64,000 nucleotides of DNA from Ferdinandcohnia humi_A (GTDB lineage: Bacteria; Bacillota; Bacilli; Bacillales; Bacillaceae_L), in assembly GCA_047608075.1 (NCBI GenBank), contig JBLKRX010000004.1, forward strand, positions 124,001 to 188,000. The letters are read 5' to 3'. The notes beneath the pieces were generated by a model, which did no database searches, was not told the DNA's origin, and was given only the letters and a program-made list of their open reading frames with translations. A program made the position numbers and the translations under genes. Positions 24,232 through 32,736 of this stretch are shown in pieces. Each line of letters begins with the position of its first letter. Positions within the stretch are counted from its first letter, which is position 1.

Positions 24232-26265
24232 TTAAGCGTATTCCTTTAAAGGAGCATTGATTGTCTCTTCATACCAGCGTTCAATAGGTGTATCTGTTGT
24301 ATATGCTGATTTAAAGAATCGATAGATTGTTGAATATCGTATGTCCTTAGACAACATTGTTTTGATGTTTTCAGTATCTACTGGAATAATCATATTATCT
24401 TTAACTAATGTTCCAGTTGTTCTATCAAAATAAGGGACATCTTTTCTAGAACGGAAATCAATTACAACATTTATATCTAAGTGATTAGATACAAACACAC
24501 CATAAATTTCAGTATCTGGATTTGCAGCCTTTAATGTACCTAAATGACGACTTACTGGCTCCATTTCAGCTCTTCGTTGGTTTGTGGCGTTAGTTAAAGT
24601 CGCTTCCAACATTAATTTGTGATTTGGATAATCCGTCGTTGCGTCAAAGTCTATTACTATATCAGACCCTCCACCAGCGGCATGGCGTTTAGGTAATAGG
24701 TTTGCGTCTAAACTCATATTCCATGAATCCATTAGATTTATAGTCTTACCACTAATGTGATACCAACTAACTCCTAATAGATATTCAAAGATTGTTGGAA
24801 TATCTGCATTTTCTGTTACATAGCTTTGAACTGCTTTGTCATTAGTATCGTTTCTAGATTCAATTAAAGTAAACAGCTCAACAAGTTTTTCTTTACTGAA
24901 TCTGTGATTAATTAACGCTTCTAGCTGACTATCCTTTTCTCTCTTGAAGTGCTCACGCATTGAAGGAATATCAAGGCGTTTTCCTGTTTTTTCACTTACT
25001 AAATCAACTACATCTTGTGTATCAATCTTGAGAGCAGGGGAAATTTGTTCAAAAGAAAGGCTTTGATTTAGTAATGATGTTTGAATTGGTTCTTCAATTA
25101 ATTGGTCTACACATAAATGGAAGAAGTATTTTGCAAAAAGTGTTAATTCTACTTTTTCATCTTGGAAGATAAGAATATCAGCTAAAGAGAAATAGCGTTT
25201 ATTTAAGTCTCCGTATTCTTCTAAATTAGCTTTCCATTTGTAAAGGTGCATAAAGGTGTAGAAAGAATTACGAAATGCTGTCTCTTTATCAATTTCAACA
25301 TTCTTTTTTGAAGATAACGTGAATCCACCTCTAAATAATCTAGACATTTTATTTCTAAAGAATTCAAGTTGGTCTGCTTTCCTTTGACTTTTTCCTAGTA
25401 GAAGTAATCTCCACCATTTGCTTGGTTTCTTTAATTGTTTTATCGCACTTTTTACTTTATTTAATTCAACTTCGGTAATCTTTTCTGTATCTATATTTAA
25501 TGATTCCCAGAGTGCCTGATATAAGTCAAAATAAGGAGCGTCATACATCTTCTCCCCTTCTCTAGACTTTCTATTCATTCCTACTGCACAAATCAGTTCA
25601 ACTGTGACTTCTTTTTGCTCAATGAAATATTCACGAGCTTGTCTATAATTAGGCATTCTGTTCATGAAATGTAGGATTATTGAGTTTATTGAAGCACCCG
25701 CACCTTTGCCTTCTCTACGACCTTGAATTAACTTTACCATTGTTTTTACGTCTCTGTTGTTTTTACACAATGGTAATAGAAAAGTAAACTCTTCTTCAGT
25801 CAAATAGTCCAATTTGTCGAGCATATATAACAGTGCAACAAAGGGTCTAATCGAGAATTGACTATCTCTCACATATAATTTAAGCAATTGTTTAAGATAA
25901 ATTAGTGCGTCAGCCTCAATCATAAACTCATTTTGCTCATCATTAATTTCTTCTTGTTCTAGTAGATTTAAAATTTCTGACCCTACTTCTGTTATCTTAC
26001 GGTGTTCCGTTATTAACCCTAATTCCTTTAAACCTGAAGTTTTTTCTCTCGCGTCTTTTGCTTTATTTTTTGCATTTCCAACTAAGAGTCCTTTTTCATG
26101 TAATTTTTCATAGTATGTCACCTGAAGCTCGCGCCAGTTTTTTAAAGGGTTTTCTTCAAATAGCTCTTTTAACGCAATTAATTGTTGCTCTATTTTGTAG
26201 TTAATCTCTTTAACTCTAAAGCTAGTTGTACCAACAACCCAGCTGTATGATTTAAATTCAAACAT
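24232..26265 (-). CDS. AlwI-family type IIS restriction endonuclease
   Basis: About 677 residues from ATG 26265 (GAGGAGAG upstream; an in-frame GTG at 26280 lies inside it). The N-terminus (SYSWVVGTTSFRVKEINYK) and the C-terminal nuclease core (GGGSDIVIDFD, LMLEATLTNATNQRRAEMEP) match the AlwI/BstNBI/PleI family. AlwI itself reads GGATC and cuts outside its site. The adjacent double adenine methyltransferase fits an asymmetric target. Codon use is more AT-rich than neighbouring phage genes, suggesting later acquisition. The target GGATC is inferred from the family. Confidence 0.88.
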   Translation of the reverse strand: MFEFKSYSWVVGTTSFRVKEINYKIEQQLIALKELFEENPLKNWRELQVTYYEKLHEKGLLVGNAKNKAKDAREKTSGLKELGLITEHRKITEVGSEILNLLEQEEINDEQNEFMIEADALIYLKQLLKLYVRDSQFSIRPFVALLYMLDKLDYLTEEEFTFLLPLCKNNRDVKTMVKLIQGRREGKGAGASINSIILHFMNRMPNYRQAREYFIEQKEVTVELICAVGMNRKSREGEKMYDAPYFDLYQALWESLNIDTEKITEVELNKVKSAIKQLKKPSKWWRLLLLGKSQRKADQLEFFRNKMSRLFRGGFTLSSKKNVEIDKETAFRNSFYTFMHLYKWKANLEEYGDLNKRYFSLADILIFQDEKVELTLFAKYFFHLCVDQLIEEPIQTSLLNQSLSFEQISPALKIDTQDVVDLVSEKTGKRLDIPSMREHFKREKDSQLEALINHRFSKEKLVELFTLIESRNDTNDKAVQSYVTENADIPTIFEYLLGVSWYHISGKTINLMDSWNMSLDANLLPKRHAAGGGSDIVIDFDATTDYPNHKLMLEATLTNATNQRRAEMEPVSRHLGTLKAANPDTEIYGVFVSNHLDINVVIDFRSRKDVPYFDRTTGTLVKDNMIIPVDTENIKTMLSKDIRYSTIYRFFKSAYTTDTPIERWYEETINAPLKEYA

Positions 26266-26328
26266 AGTTTCTCTCCTCACTATATTTTCCGTTACAATTT
26301 CTAGTTCTATTATACCGTTAATTGGAAA

Positions 26329-26355
26329 ATAAAAGAAGTAGCAATAATTGCTACT
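26329..26355 (-). terminator. Hairpin at the end of the methyltransferase gene
   Basis: AGTAGCAAT (26337-26345) and ATTGCTACT (26347-26355) with an A-rich flank giving a U-rich tail on the minus strand. It overlaps the methyltransferase stop. Confidence 0.6.
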
Positions 26356-28366
26356 CCTTTAAGTCAATTGTATAGTTGACAACTAAAACTTCATGAGTCT
26401 TACCATCTTTTGCTTTAGATTGATAGTTAGAGTTATTGTAATCATAATTGAGGTCTATTATTTGATAATTGTTTTTCTTTGCCCAATCTATTAATAAATG
26501 ATGAGTATTGTTTTTATGTTCTGTAACATTGGATAAAGCGAATCGAACTCCACGCTCATTTAGCTTATCGAGTGTTTTCAAAAGGTCGATTTCATTTTCT
26601 TCTGTCCAGCCACCATTCTCATTGTAACTTGCAGTTCCTAATAAATATGGAGGGTCAAGATAAACAAAATCATCTTTGCTGAACTCATATGTCAATATAG
26701 ACTTGAAATCATCGTATTTGAACGTAATATCTTTCTTTTTAGTCATCAAGCTGAAGTTAGCGAGATTTTTTCGAATGTTTCCGTTATAATCACGTTTTCC
26801 AACAGGAAGATTATATTGTTCTTTCCCGTTAAACCTTATCTGATTATTAAATGCGTAAACAATTAGTACAAATAACAGAAGATTTTTCTCTTCTTTATCA
26901 GTTGTCTCATTATACTTCTTCCTTAAGGAAATATACTTTTCTTTATTGAAGCTTCCCAATCCTTTTTCGCTAGAACATTTGTAGAAATCGTACCCATTTA
27001 TATAACTCTGACTTAAACCAAATGTATCAATTACTTTAAGGATTCTTTGATGTAATTCTTCAAAGTTTATGCTTTGTATGAAGCTAAACAAGTCAATTAA
27101 TTTTTCGTTTTTATCGATACAAATGATTTTCTTTGCGTCTGCATTTATGCCGACATTTACTCCACCACAAAAAACATCATAGAAAGTGTTAATGTTTTTC
27201 GGAAAGTAAGGAGTTAACTGTGACAGTAATCGAAATTTTCCACCTGTATAGTTCAATGGAGATTTTACAAATTTATCTTTTGCTTTAACTTTTGCTTTGG
27301 TGATTGCTCTTGCTTTTCTTGGTAGCGTCTTTTTTATACTCTTTTCATCAGTTGTCCTTACCCTGCAAAAGAAGATTCGTTCCTTTAAGTCATCTTTTGT
27401 AGACTTTCCGGTAGTGAACTGTTGAAAATCTTTTTCATAAATCGTTACTTCGCCTTTCCTTTCCAATGCAGATAAAATCTCATGATCGGATATTCTAGCT
27501 TGTGAACGGTCACAACCGTTATTCCCCATATCGTTATAAGAAACAAGGATATACTTTGTATTTAAGTTCTCAATAAGCTCACTAAATGCCATAGCTGCCG
27601 TTTTTAGATTGTACTTACTCTTAATATGTGAACGGTCCATTTTCCGAGCTACTCCAAATACTTCAGGCTTATTCCAAGTAGCAACATTTTCTAATAGATG
27701 ATATGCGTCAGAATATTGGCGTGAGTTATACGGTGGGTCAATATAGACCATGTCAGCACTTACTTCTTTTACAAGCTGATTAGCGTCAGAATTATATATT
27801 TGATTATTAGCATTATATTGATTAAATACGTCTAGTCGATTTAGAACGAGTTCTCTATCCAAATCATCAGTTTTTCTATATGCGTCATAGTGACCAACTG
27901 TATTCGCAATTCTATCCATAGCATATAAAAGTGAAGTTACTAGATATGCTTTCTCTCTAAATGTTATAATGCCTTGTACGTAATCATTTTCAATTTCGTC
28001 TCTTATTTCACCGATGATTTTACAATTGTCTTTGCTAAAATATGTATCGGCAAAATTAAGAGAGAAGTAGTTCTCTTCGATTTCTGACGGATTTAAAGTG
28101 TTAAATCTTTCAATTCTACTAAAGAGTTCGTTTTCGCGTAGTTCCTCGTTACTTAAAAAAGCATGATACACTAAATAATTGCAGTACAATAAATCATTTA
28201 TTAAAATATCAGCTCTATCATTAAAATAACTGCCTACTACCCCAGTTCCTCCGAACACATCAAGTAGTGAGTTAAACTGAATATCTTCTTTTGTTATTAT
28301 TTCGTCAATGTAGCTTAGAAGCTTTGTCTTGCTTCCAAGATAACGTCTTTGATGTATTTGCAACAC
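26351..28366 (-). CDS. Fused double DNA adenine methyltransferase of the AlwI-type system
   Basis: A 671-residue protein with two methyltransferase domains. Domain 1 has DVFGGTGVVGS (AdoMet binding, about residue 38) and the catalytic DPPYNSRQY (about 210). Domain 2 has NYTGGKFRLL, DVFCGG and DPPYLLGTASY (about 570). Both DPPY motifs indicate N6-adenine methylation. Two domains are expected when each strand of an asymmetric site (GGATC/GATCC) needs its own enzyme. Start GTG follows AGGAGG by 9 nt. It is 85 bp upstream of the endonuclease, allowing methylation first. Confidence 0.92.
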   Translation of the reverse strand: MLQIHQRRYLGSKTKLLSYIDEIITKEDIQFNSLLDVFGGTGVVGSYFNDRADILINDLLYCNYLVYHAFLSNEELRENELFSRIERFNTLNPSEIEENYFSLNFADTYFSKDNCKIIGEIRDEIENDYVQGIITFREKAYLVTSLLYAMDRIANTVGHYDAYRKTDDLDRELVLNRLDVFNQYNANNQIYNSDANQLVKEVSADMVYIDPPYNSRQYSDAYHLLENVATWNKPEVFGVARKMDRSHIKSKYNLKTAAMAFSELIENLNTKYILVSYNDMGNNGCDRSQARISDHEILSALERKGEVTIYEKDFQQFTTGKSTKDDLKERIFFCRVRTTDEKSIKKTLPRKARAITKAKVKAKDKFVKSPLNYTGGKFRLLSQLTPYFPKNINTFYDVFCGGVNVGINADAKKIICIDKNEKLIDLFSFIQSINFEELHQRILKVIDTFGLSQSYINGYDFYKCSSEKGLGSFNKEKYISLRKKYNETTDKEEKNLLLFVLIVYAFNNQIRFNGKEQYNLPVGKRDYNGNIRKNLANFSLMTKKKDITFKYDDFKSILTYEFSKDDFVYLDPPYLLGTASYNENGGWTEENEIDLLKTLDKLNERGVRFALSNVTEHKNNTHHLLIDWAKKNNYQIIDLNYDYNNSNYQSKAKDGKTHEVLVVNYTIDLKE

Positions 28367-28487
28367 ACTAAAATACCTCCTAAAACATTTCCAAAATAGG
28401 CATCACGATTCTATTATTATAACATTAAAATCAAGGTTGAAAAGGTAGTTTCCAAGAATTTAATCGTTTTTTGTCTTTTTATGGTAG

Positions 28488-28513
28488 AAAAACTAAAGAG
28501 CGAGCTTTCGCTC
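28488..28513 (-). terminator. Terminator after the lipoprotein gene
   Basis: GAGCGA (28498-28503) and TCGCTC (28508-28513) with a 4-nt loop just after the lipoprotein stop, A-rich to the left. Confidence 0.6.
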
Positions 28514-28517
28514 ACTC

Positions 28518-29012
28518 CTAAAATTTCGAGTTGATTTCATTCATTTTTTCTTCGAATTCCTTCGAAAGTCTTTCGAATTCTTCTTCTTGCGTACCGCTTG
28601 ACTGTACCATTTCATAAGCGATTTGCTGCCACTCGTTGAACTCTTCAGTCATATTGACTTCTTCAATCTCTTTTTCGAAGTAGTTCACGTAATGAAGAAC
28701 GCTATTCGCAAGCGTGAATTCTGCTGTACTATCATCTTGATAGCTACGATATTCTGAATCATCTGCCCAGTTCTTACTTATATCCTTAACAAACATTTCA
28801 AGCGAAGTATATTCCGACTTATCGACTTGATACGATTTAAGATTAGGCTCTTCACTTTCTTCTTGTATTGATTCTTCCTGTTTCACTTCTTGTTTATGTT
28901 CTTCAGTAGTAATCTTTTCGGAAGAATTCTCGTCCGATTCCGTTACTAAGGAACAACCCGCGACAATGACACTCGCAACAATAGCAACAACAAACAAATA
29001 GAATTTCTTCAA
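28518..29012 (-). CDS. Small exported lipoprotein
   Basis: A 164-residue protein with a signal peptide and lipobox (VIVAGC, Cys at about residue 20), then a Glu/Ser-rich stretch and an acidic helical C-terminus. Start TTG 29012 with GGAGGG 7 nt upstream. Phage lipoproteins of this size often block superinfection at the cell surface. That role is inference; the lipobox is direct. Confidence 0.75.
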   Translation of the reverse strand: MKKFYLFVVAIVASVIVAGCSLVTESDENSSEKITTEEHKQEVKQEESIQEESEEPNLKSYQVDKSEYTSLEMFVKDISKNWADDSEYRSYQDDSTAEFTLANSVLHYVNYFEKEIEEVNMTEEFNEWQQIAYEMVQSSGTQEEEFERLSKEFEEKMNEINSKF

Positions 29013-29081
29013 AATAGACCCTCCAGATATATATTTATTTCAACAATACAATAGCATAAAATATGAAAATAGGTAAATCAG

Positions 29082-29107
29082 AAAGAGCGAGCTTTCACTC
29101 ACTCTTT
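29082..29107 (-). terminator. Hairpin after the 29,107 gene
   Basis: AAAGAGcGAG (29082-29091) and CTCaCTCTTT (29098-29107), overlapping the stop codon. Confidence 0.55.
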
Positions 29108-29364
29108 TACATTTCAACTTCTGTGATATAGAAGTTTTCTACTACTCCTCCGCAGTCAACGTCGTCAACAAGTTTCAAAAACTCGTACATATTTTCTTGT
29201 TCAGAAACGTCTTTCAGTTCATATTCGTATTCATTTACGTTATATAATTCAACTAGATTGTTGATTACTTCTTGGTTATTGATTGTTTCCTCGATAGTTT
29301 CCATAGCAAACTCATTTTCAATTCCGATTTGTTTTAACGCGTTTTTCATGTTTTCAAATTGCAT
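29107..29364 (-). CDS. Small acidic phage protein, unknown
   Basis: An 85-residue, Glu/Asn/Val-rich protein, strongly acidic, with GAAAGGAAGG before the ATG. It is encoded 20 nt after the next small gene in transcription order. Strong acidity could fit a DNA-mimic or inhibitor, but nothing more specific supports it. Confidence 0.6.
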   Translation of the reverse strand: MQFENMKNALKQIGIENEFAMETIEETINNQEVINNLVELYNVNEYEYELKDVSEQENMYEFLKLVDDVDCGGVVENFYITEVEM

Positions 29365-29384
29365 ATCATATTCCTTCCTTTCGA

Positions 29385-29576
29385 TTAAGCGATTTCTGCA
29401 AAGTGTGCGTCTAGTAACTCATTGACGATTGTTTCCTCGTCAACTCCGTTATACATATTGCGAACAGCTTTGATAGTTTGCTCCTCTGTGAAATCAAGTT
29501 CTTTCAACACGTCAACAACTTGATTAAGACGAGTTAATCCTTCCGCAAGAATCATAGAGAATAAAATCTTTTCCAT
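29385..29576 (-). CDS. Small helical phage protein, UBA-like segment
   Basis: A 63-residue protein beginning MEKILFSMILAEGLTRLNQV and followed by LDFTEEQTIKAVRNMYNG, which has the three-helix look of a small UBA-like fold. First gene after the promoter at 29,624. AAAGGAGG precedes the ATG. Function unknown. Confidence 0.6.
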   Translation of the reverse strand: MEKILFSMILAEGLTRLNQVVDVLKELDFTEEQTIKAVRNMYNGVDEETIVNELLDAHFAEIA

Positions 29577-29623
29577 ACTAAAATTCCTCCTTTGAAAGTT
29601 TGAATGATTACCTACACTTATTC

Positions 29624-29651
29624 ATGTCGTTATGAGCTTTTATTCGTGACA
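29624..29651 (-). promoter_or_regulatory. Phage TCGACAT-type promoter
   Basis: Minus strand TGTCAC (29646-29651), 15 nt, ACGACAT (29624-29630). It lies 48 nt upstream of the 29,385-29,576 gene. The first base of the -10-like element differs from the other copies. Confidence 0.7.
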
Positions 29652-29671
29652 CTCGATTTATAATTATTTTC

Positions 29672-29697
29672 AAGGAGAGAGATTTCGCTCTCTCCGT
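29672..29697 (-). terminator. Hairpin after the DUF2958 gene
   Basis: GGAGAGAG (29674-29681) and CTCTCTCC (29688-29695) with a 6-nt loop, just after the stop. The U-tract on the minus strand is modest. Confidence 0.55.
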
Positions 29698-29701
29698 TGT
29701 T

Positions 29702-30025
29702 TTATGCGTTGATTTTTAACTCGCTGAACTTCGTCGGATTGAAGTATAAGTCTCGTTCGATTATCGGAACTCGATAAAGTCCATTTACACTTTCTAGTTC
29801 GCTTAGTGAGAAGTAACCCCATTCGCTGTTCCAATCTCCAACGTCGACAAATCCGAAAAAGAGAACGTCTCCATCTTGTTCCTCTGCTTCAACTACATAC
29901 CACGTATGAGAGGAAGTAATTGAGAAGAACTTTGCAGTTACAATCTTCTCTTCAGCAGGGATCTGTTCAGTTTCGTAAAGTTTAGGAGTGCTTTCTGCAA
30001 GAGCAGTAGTCCAAAGTTTTAGCAT
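29702..30025 (-). CDS. DUF2958 family protein
   Basis: A 107-residue protein matching DUF2958: PKLYETEQIPAEEK near residue 14, a WYVVEAEEQDGD turn, FGFVDVGDWNSEWGYFSL and RDLYFNP. The family is widespread on plasmids and phages near ssDNA and antirestriction genes, but its function is not established. GGAGG precedes the ATG, and it has its own operator-overlapped promoter. Confidence 0.85.
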   Translation of the reverse strand: MLKLWTTALAESTPKLYETEQIPAEEKIVTAKFFSITSSHTWYVVEAEEQDGDVLFFGFVDVGDWNSEWGYFSLSELESVNGLYRVPIIERDLYFNPTKFSELKINA

Positions 30026-30042
30026 TTAATATTCCTCCATTT

Positions 30043-30056
30043 CGTAATATCGTAAT
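30043..30056. promoter_or_regulatory. Paired CGTAAT operator between promoter and DUF2958 gene
   Basis: CGTAAT at 30043-30048 and 30051-30056 (8-bp spacing) lie in the 5' leader of the DUF2958 gene, just before the ribosome binding site. Confidence 0.6.
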
Positions 30057-30070
30057 CAACTTACAAGATT

Positions 30071-30099
30071 ATTATATTACGCCATTTCGTAATGGTGAA
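30071..30099 (-). promoter_or_regulatory. Sigma-A-like promoter of DUF2958 with inverted operator
   Basis: Minus strand TTCACC (30094-30099), 17 nt, TATAAT (30071-30076). The spacer is filled by ATTACG-N6-CGTAAT (30076-30093), an inverted arrangement of the same half-site. Confidence 0.6.
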
Positions 30100-30114
30100 G
30101 GGTAAAATGGGAAA

Positions 30115-30148
30115 AAATATAAAAAAATCGAGGATTTTTCCCTCGATT
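30115..30148 (-). terminator. Terminator of the ASCH gene
   Basis: AATCGAGG (30126-30133) and CCTCGATT (30141-30148) with a 7-nt loop and a long A-run to the left. Confidence 0.8.
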
Positions 30149-30150
30149 CT

Positions 30151-30582
30151 TCACGTAAGTTCACGTATGTTTTTCGGCAGCATTTCGCTCGGAACATCAA
30201 AGAATAGCAATCTTCCTGAATACTCAATTGGTTTATTAAGTGGTCGAGCGTCTTTTAATATCATTCCGCTTAATCCTTGTTGGTACGATAATCCGCTTAA
30301 ATGAAGCTCTCTCGTGTTTTCAAACTGTTTTTCATTCTCGAAAATGAATCTCTTATCATAGTAAGCGACTCCGATAAGTGCTTTTTTAGCTCTATGAAGT
30401 TCGTATTGTTTCACAAGATCCCATGCTTCTTTAGGAGCGTTCTTATCCTTGTTTCTTCCTGTATGTATAAGAATCCATTGAGAATCTATCGTTCTTTTTG
30501 TAGACCAATCTCGCAACTCTATTGTTTTATGTCCGTAGCAAATAAGCGTCGCCCATGCTTGTTTAATTGATAAAGCGAGCAT
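30151..30582 (-). CDS. ASCH domain protein
   Basis: A 143-residue protein of the ASCH (PUA-like) superfamily: LSIKQAWATLICYGHKTIEL at the N-terminus, ILIHTGRNKD and LIGVAYYDKRF are the family blocks. ASCH/PUA folds bind RNA or modified nucleosides; some members hydrolyse N4-acetylcytidine. AGGAG precedes the ATG. With the EVE-like protein at 38,399 it is a second PUA-like protein in this phage. Confidence 0.85.
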   Translation of the reverse strand: MLALSIKQAWATLICYGHKTIELRDWSTKRTIDSQWILIHTGRNKDKNAPKEAWDLVKQYELHRAKKALIGVAYYDKRFIFENEKQFENTRELHLSGLSYQQGLSGMILKDARPLNKPIEYSGRLLFFDVPSEMLPKNIRELT

Positions 30583-30628
30583 TATTCAATCTCCTATTGT
30601 TTTTTTATAATTATAACAATAGGGAAAA

Positions 30629-30648
30629 AATACGTGAAGATACGTGGT
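30629..30648. repeat. ATACGTG direct repeats near the regulator
   Basis: ATACGTG occurs twice within 20 bp (about 30,630 and 30,641) and again at about 30,695, around the divergent start sites of the ASCH gene and the HTH regulator. It may be a second type of operator. Confidence 0.4.
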
Positions 30649-30657
30649 GTTTATTAC

Positions 30658-30686
30658 TTGATTTCGTAATTTCGGGATTTTATAAT
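30658..30686 (+). promoter_or_regulatory. Promoter of the HTH regulator with operator
   Basis: Plus strand TTGATT (30658-30663), 17 nt, TATAAT (30681-30686), a good sigma-A promoter 34 nt before the start codon. The spacer holds CGTAAT (30665-30670) and CGGGAT (30673-30678), a degenerate copy of the paired half-site, suggesting autoregulation. Confidence 0.7.
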
Positions 30687-30720
30687 AAAGACAAGCAATA
30701 CGTGATAATGAGGTGGTTTA

Positions 30721-30927
30721 ATGAGATTAGTTATTCATTTGAAGGATATTTTGAAACAAAGAGGAATGACCCAAAAAGAACTTTCTGAAAAGTGTGGACT
30801 ACGTGAAGCTGCCTTGAGTGAATTTGCCAACGGTACTAGAACAACAATTAACAAAGAGCATTTAATAAAAATCGCGAACGCTCTTAATATTAGAGACATT
30901 CGCGAGTTAATGAGTTTAGAAGATTAG
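30721..30927 (+). CDS. Cro/CI-type HTH regulator (YozG-like)
   Basis: A 68-residue single-domain HTH protein: LKQRGMTQKELSEKCGLREA and ALSEFANGTRTTINKEHLIK make a complete XRE fold. GAGGTGG precedes the ATG. It is on the plus strand against the lytic genes, so it is the best candidate lysogeny regulator in the window and the likely reader of the CGTAAT pairs. Being so small, it could also be an auxiliary regulator. Confidence 0.88.
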   Translation: MRLVIHLKDILKQRGMTQKELSEKCGLREAALSEFANGTRTTINKEHLIKIANALNIRDIRELMSLED

Positions 30928-30928
30928 T

Positions 30929-30966
30929 TCAAGACGTTATCGTTTTATGAAGCGATAGCGTCTTTT
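30929..30966. terminator. Bidirectional terminator between regulator and thyX
   Basis: AAGACGtTATCG (30931-30942) and CGATAgCGTCTT (30953-30964) with T-run to the right. It lies between the convergent regulator gene (plus) and thyX (minus). Confidence 0.8.
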
Positions 30967-31658
30967 GTTGTTTTTACGAGTTCATCAAGACTAACAGGAA
31001 AATCTTCTTTCGCTAGTTCATAAACTGCTTTCGCATATTCTTGAATTTCCTTTTGTGCGTCGTCTGCTAGTCGCTGATTGATAAAGTGAGCAACGCTTTG
31101 TAAACTTCCAGTCCAATAGTAACGAACATATAACCCATAAGCTGGAAGGAACAATCGTGCCTGTTCAGCACATACTCCGTTTGCCATAGCTCTTTCATAC
31201 ATCATTGTTCCCATATCAATTAGCTTCATTAAGTCCTCTGTTAAGTGCAATCCTAAATGTTTATTGACAGGTTTTCCGCTTCCTTGCTTCGAATTCTCTG
31301 GGGCTGAACGCCATTCCGTAGGACTTGGAACATAAAATACTGCGTTTTCTGTGATATAACGACGAGAACTTTCATTCCATGCAGTAAAGGGATCCCTGTG
31401 GTCGCTTCCAACGATATACTTCCAATGCTGACGAGCTACCATTAAAGGAGCGTACATTTCAAATTGTAAAATCGAGTGTCTGAATGGAGAGCTATGGTCG
31501 TGCTTTGCTAAGAATCGAATCAGCTTCTCGTCTTTTTCGTCAATCTCGAATGATTCTTTATCGTAAGAGACGCGAGCACTATTAACAACGCTCAAGTCTC
31601 CTCCCATTACATCAACTAAACGAACATATCCTTTGTCTAGTACGTCAATTTTACGCAT
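30945..31658 (-). CDS. thyX: Flavin-dependent thymidylate synthase
   Basis: A 237-residue ThyX enzyme that makes dTMP from dUMP with FAD and methylene-tetrahydrofolate. The signature region is present as VARQHWKYIVGSDHR and WNESSRRY. The extended spacing between the two parts of the motif is worth noting, but the NESSRRY element fits. AAAGGGGG precedes the ATG. It works with the phage dUTPase and thymidine kinase. Confidence 0.93.
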   Translation of the reverse strand: MRKIDVLDKGYVRLVDVMGGDLSVVNSARVSYDKESFEIDEKDEKLIRFLAKHDHSSPFRHSILQFEMYAPLMVARQHWKYIVGSDHRDPFTAWNESSRRYITENAVFYVPSPTEWRSAPENSKQGSGKPVNKHLGLHLTEDLMKLIDMGTMMYERAMANGVCAEQARLFLPAYGLYVRYYWTGSLQSVAHFINQRLADDAQKEIQEYAKAVYELAKEDFPVSLDELVKTTKDAIAS

Positions 31659-31678
31659 TAAATATTCCCCCTTTTGAG

Positions 31679-32158
31679 TTATTTGCTTGTTCCTGTGCTT
31701 CCGAATCCGCCTTCTCCTCGCTCCGTAACATTCAAGTCGTCAACTTCGTCGAGCTTGATATTATGGAAAACAGGAGCGAAAACAAGTTGAGCGATTCGTT
31801 CGCCTTTAGGAATCTTGATAAGTTCTTTTGATAGATTCATAACGATAACGCCAATATCTCCTGTATAATCAGCGTCAATCGTTCCTAGTGCTACATGAAG
31901 TCCTTTCTTGAGAGACAGTCCACTTCGCGGGCGAACTTGAGCTTCCAATCCTTCAGGCATTTGAACTGCGATTCCTGTTCGAATTAACGCTCTTTCTCCT
32001 GGCTTGAGGAAATACTCATAAAACTGAATGTCGTAAGGACTGTCTAAAAATCTTAGATTACAAGCGTCAAGTACGTATAAGTCGAAGCCACTCGCTAGTT
32101 CTGTTTGACGTTTAGGAATAATCGCGTCTCTGTGTAATTTTTTCACTTTAACATTCAT
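31679..32158 (-). CDS. dut: dUTPase
   Basis: A 159-residue trimeric dUTPase from ATG 32158, overlapping the thymidine kinase stop. All five motifs are visible: FDLYVLDA, PRSGLSLKKG, GTIDADYTGDIG, KGERIAQLVF and the C-terminal RGEGGFGSTG. An upstream in-frame start would extend into the kinase gene without a ribosome binding site. It removes dUTP and feeds dUMP to ThyX. Confidence 0.95.
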   Translation of the reverse strand: MNVKVKKLHRDAIIPKRQTELASGFDLYVLDACNLRFLDSPYDIQFYEYFLKPGERALIRTGIAVQMPEGLEAQVRPRSGLSLKKGLHVALGTIDADYTGDIGVIVMNLSKELIKIPKGERIAQLVFAPVFHNIKLDEVDDLNVTERGEGGFGSTGTSK

Positions 32159-32736
32159 TAGGCATATCTCCTTTTGATTGTCTTTTCGAAATAACACGCT
32201 CTACAAAGAGGCGTATATTTTTCTTTAGCTCCAAGAACTACTTGATTGCTACCATCAAATTCTCCATGAGAGATATAAGCGTCATTTCCGCAATCTCCGC
32301 ATATCGCTTTGAACTTATGAACTTCATCAGCGATTGCCATTAGTTGTGGAACGATTCCAAACGGAACACCGAATCTATCCATATCAAGACCCGATACAAT
32401 AACGTCAACTTCTCTGAAGTAGATAAATTCTGTAATGTACGGAATCAAAAGTTCATCAAAGAACTGAACTTCGTCAATCAGAAGGGCGTCAAGTTCTTTA
32501 TATCTGAAGAGAATTTTGTCTCGAAGCTGATTAGCATTACGAACAGAAATAGAAGGGATCGCTTGTTTATCATGAGTTACAATTTCAGACTCGGAATATC
32601 GCTTGTCTCTACTCGGTTTTACAAAGAGAACTCTCTTCCCCATTAGTTCGTAACGTCTGCCTTGACGAAGAAGCTCTGAACTCTTACCGCTGAACATTGA
32701 GCCGACATTTACGACAAGTTTGCCAACTCTCTTCAT
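32158..32736 (-). CDS. tdk: Thymidine kinase
   Basis: A 192-residue type II thymidine kinase with P-loop GSMFSGKSSEL (about residues 12-22), a LLIDEVQFFD Walker B, and a zinc-binding lasso domain with Cys pairs (CGDCG and CRAC). AAGGAGG precedes the ATG, which overlaps the upstream gene by 4 nt. It salvages thymidine. Confidence 0.94.
   Translation of the reverse strand: MKRVGKLVVNVGSMFSGKSSELLRQGRRYELMGKRVLFVKPSRDKRYSESEIVTHDKQAIPSISVRNANQLRDKILFRYKELDALLIDEVQFFDELLIPYITEFIYFREVDVIVSGLDMDRFGVPFGIVPQLMAIADEVHKFKAICGDCGNDAYISHGEFDGSNQVVLGAKEKYTPLCRACYFEKTIKRRYA

Noticed and set aside
24232..28366. GAGTC as target of the AlwI-family system
   Set aside because: GAGTC/GACTC sites are common in the prophage by eye, so they show no sign of avoidance; GGATC remains the better guess, though not proven.
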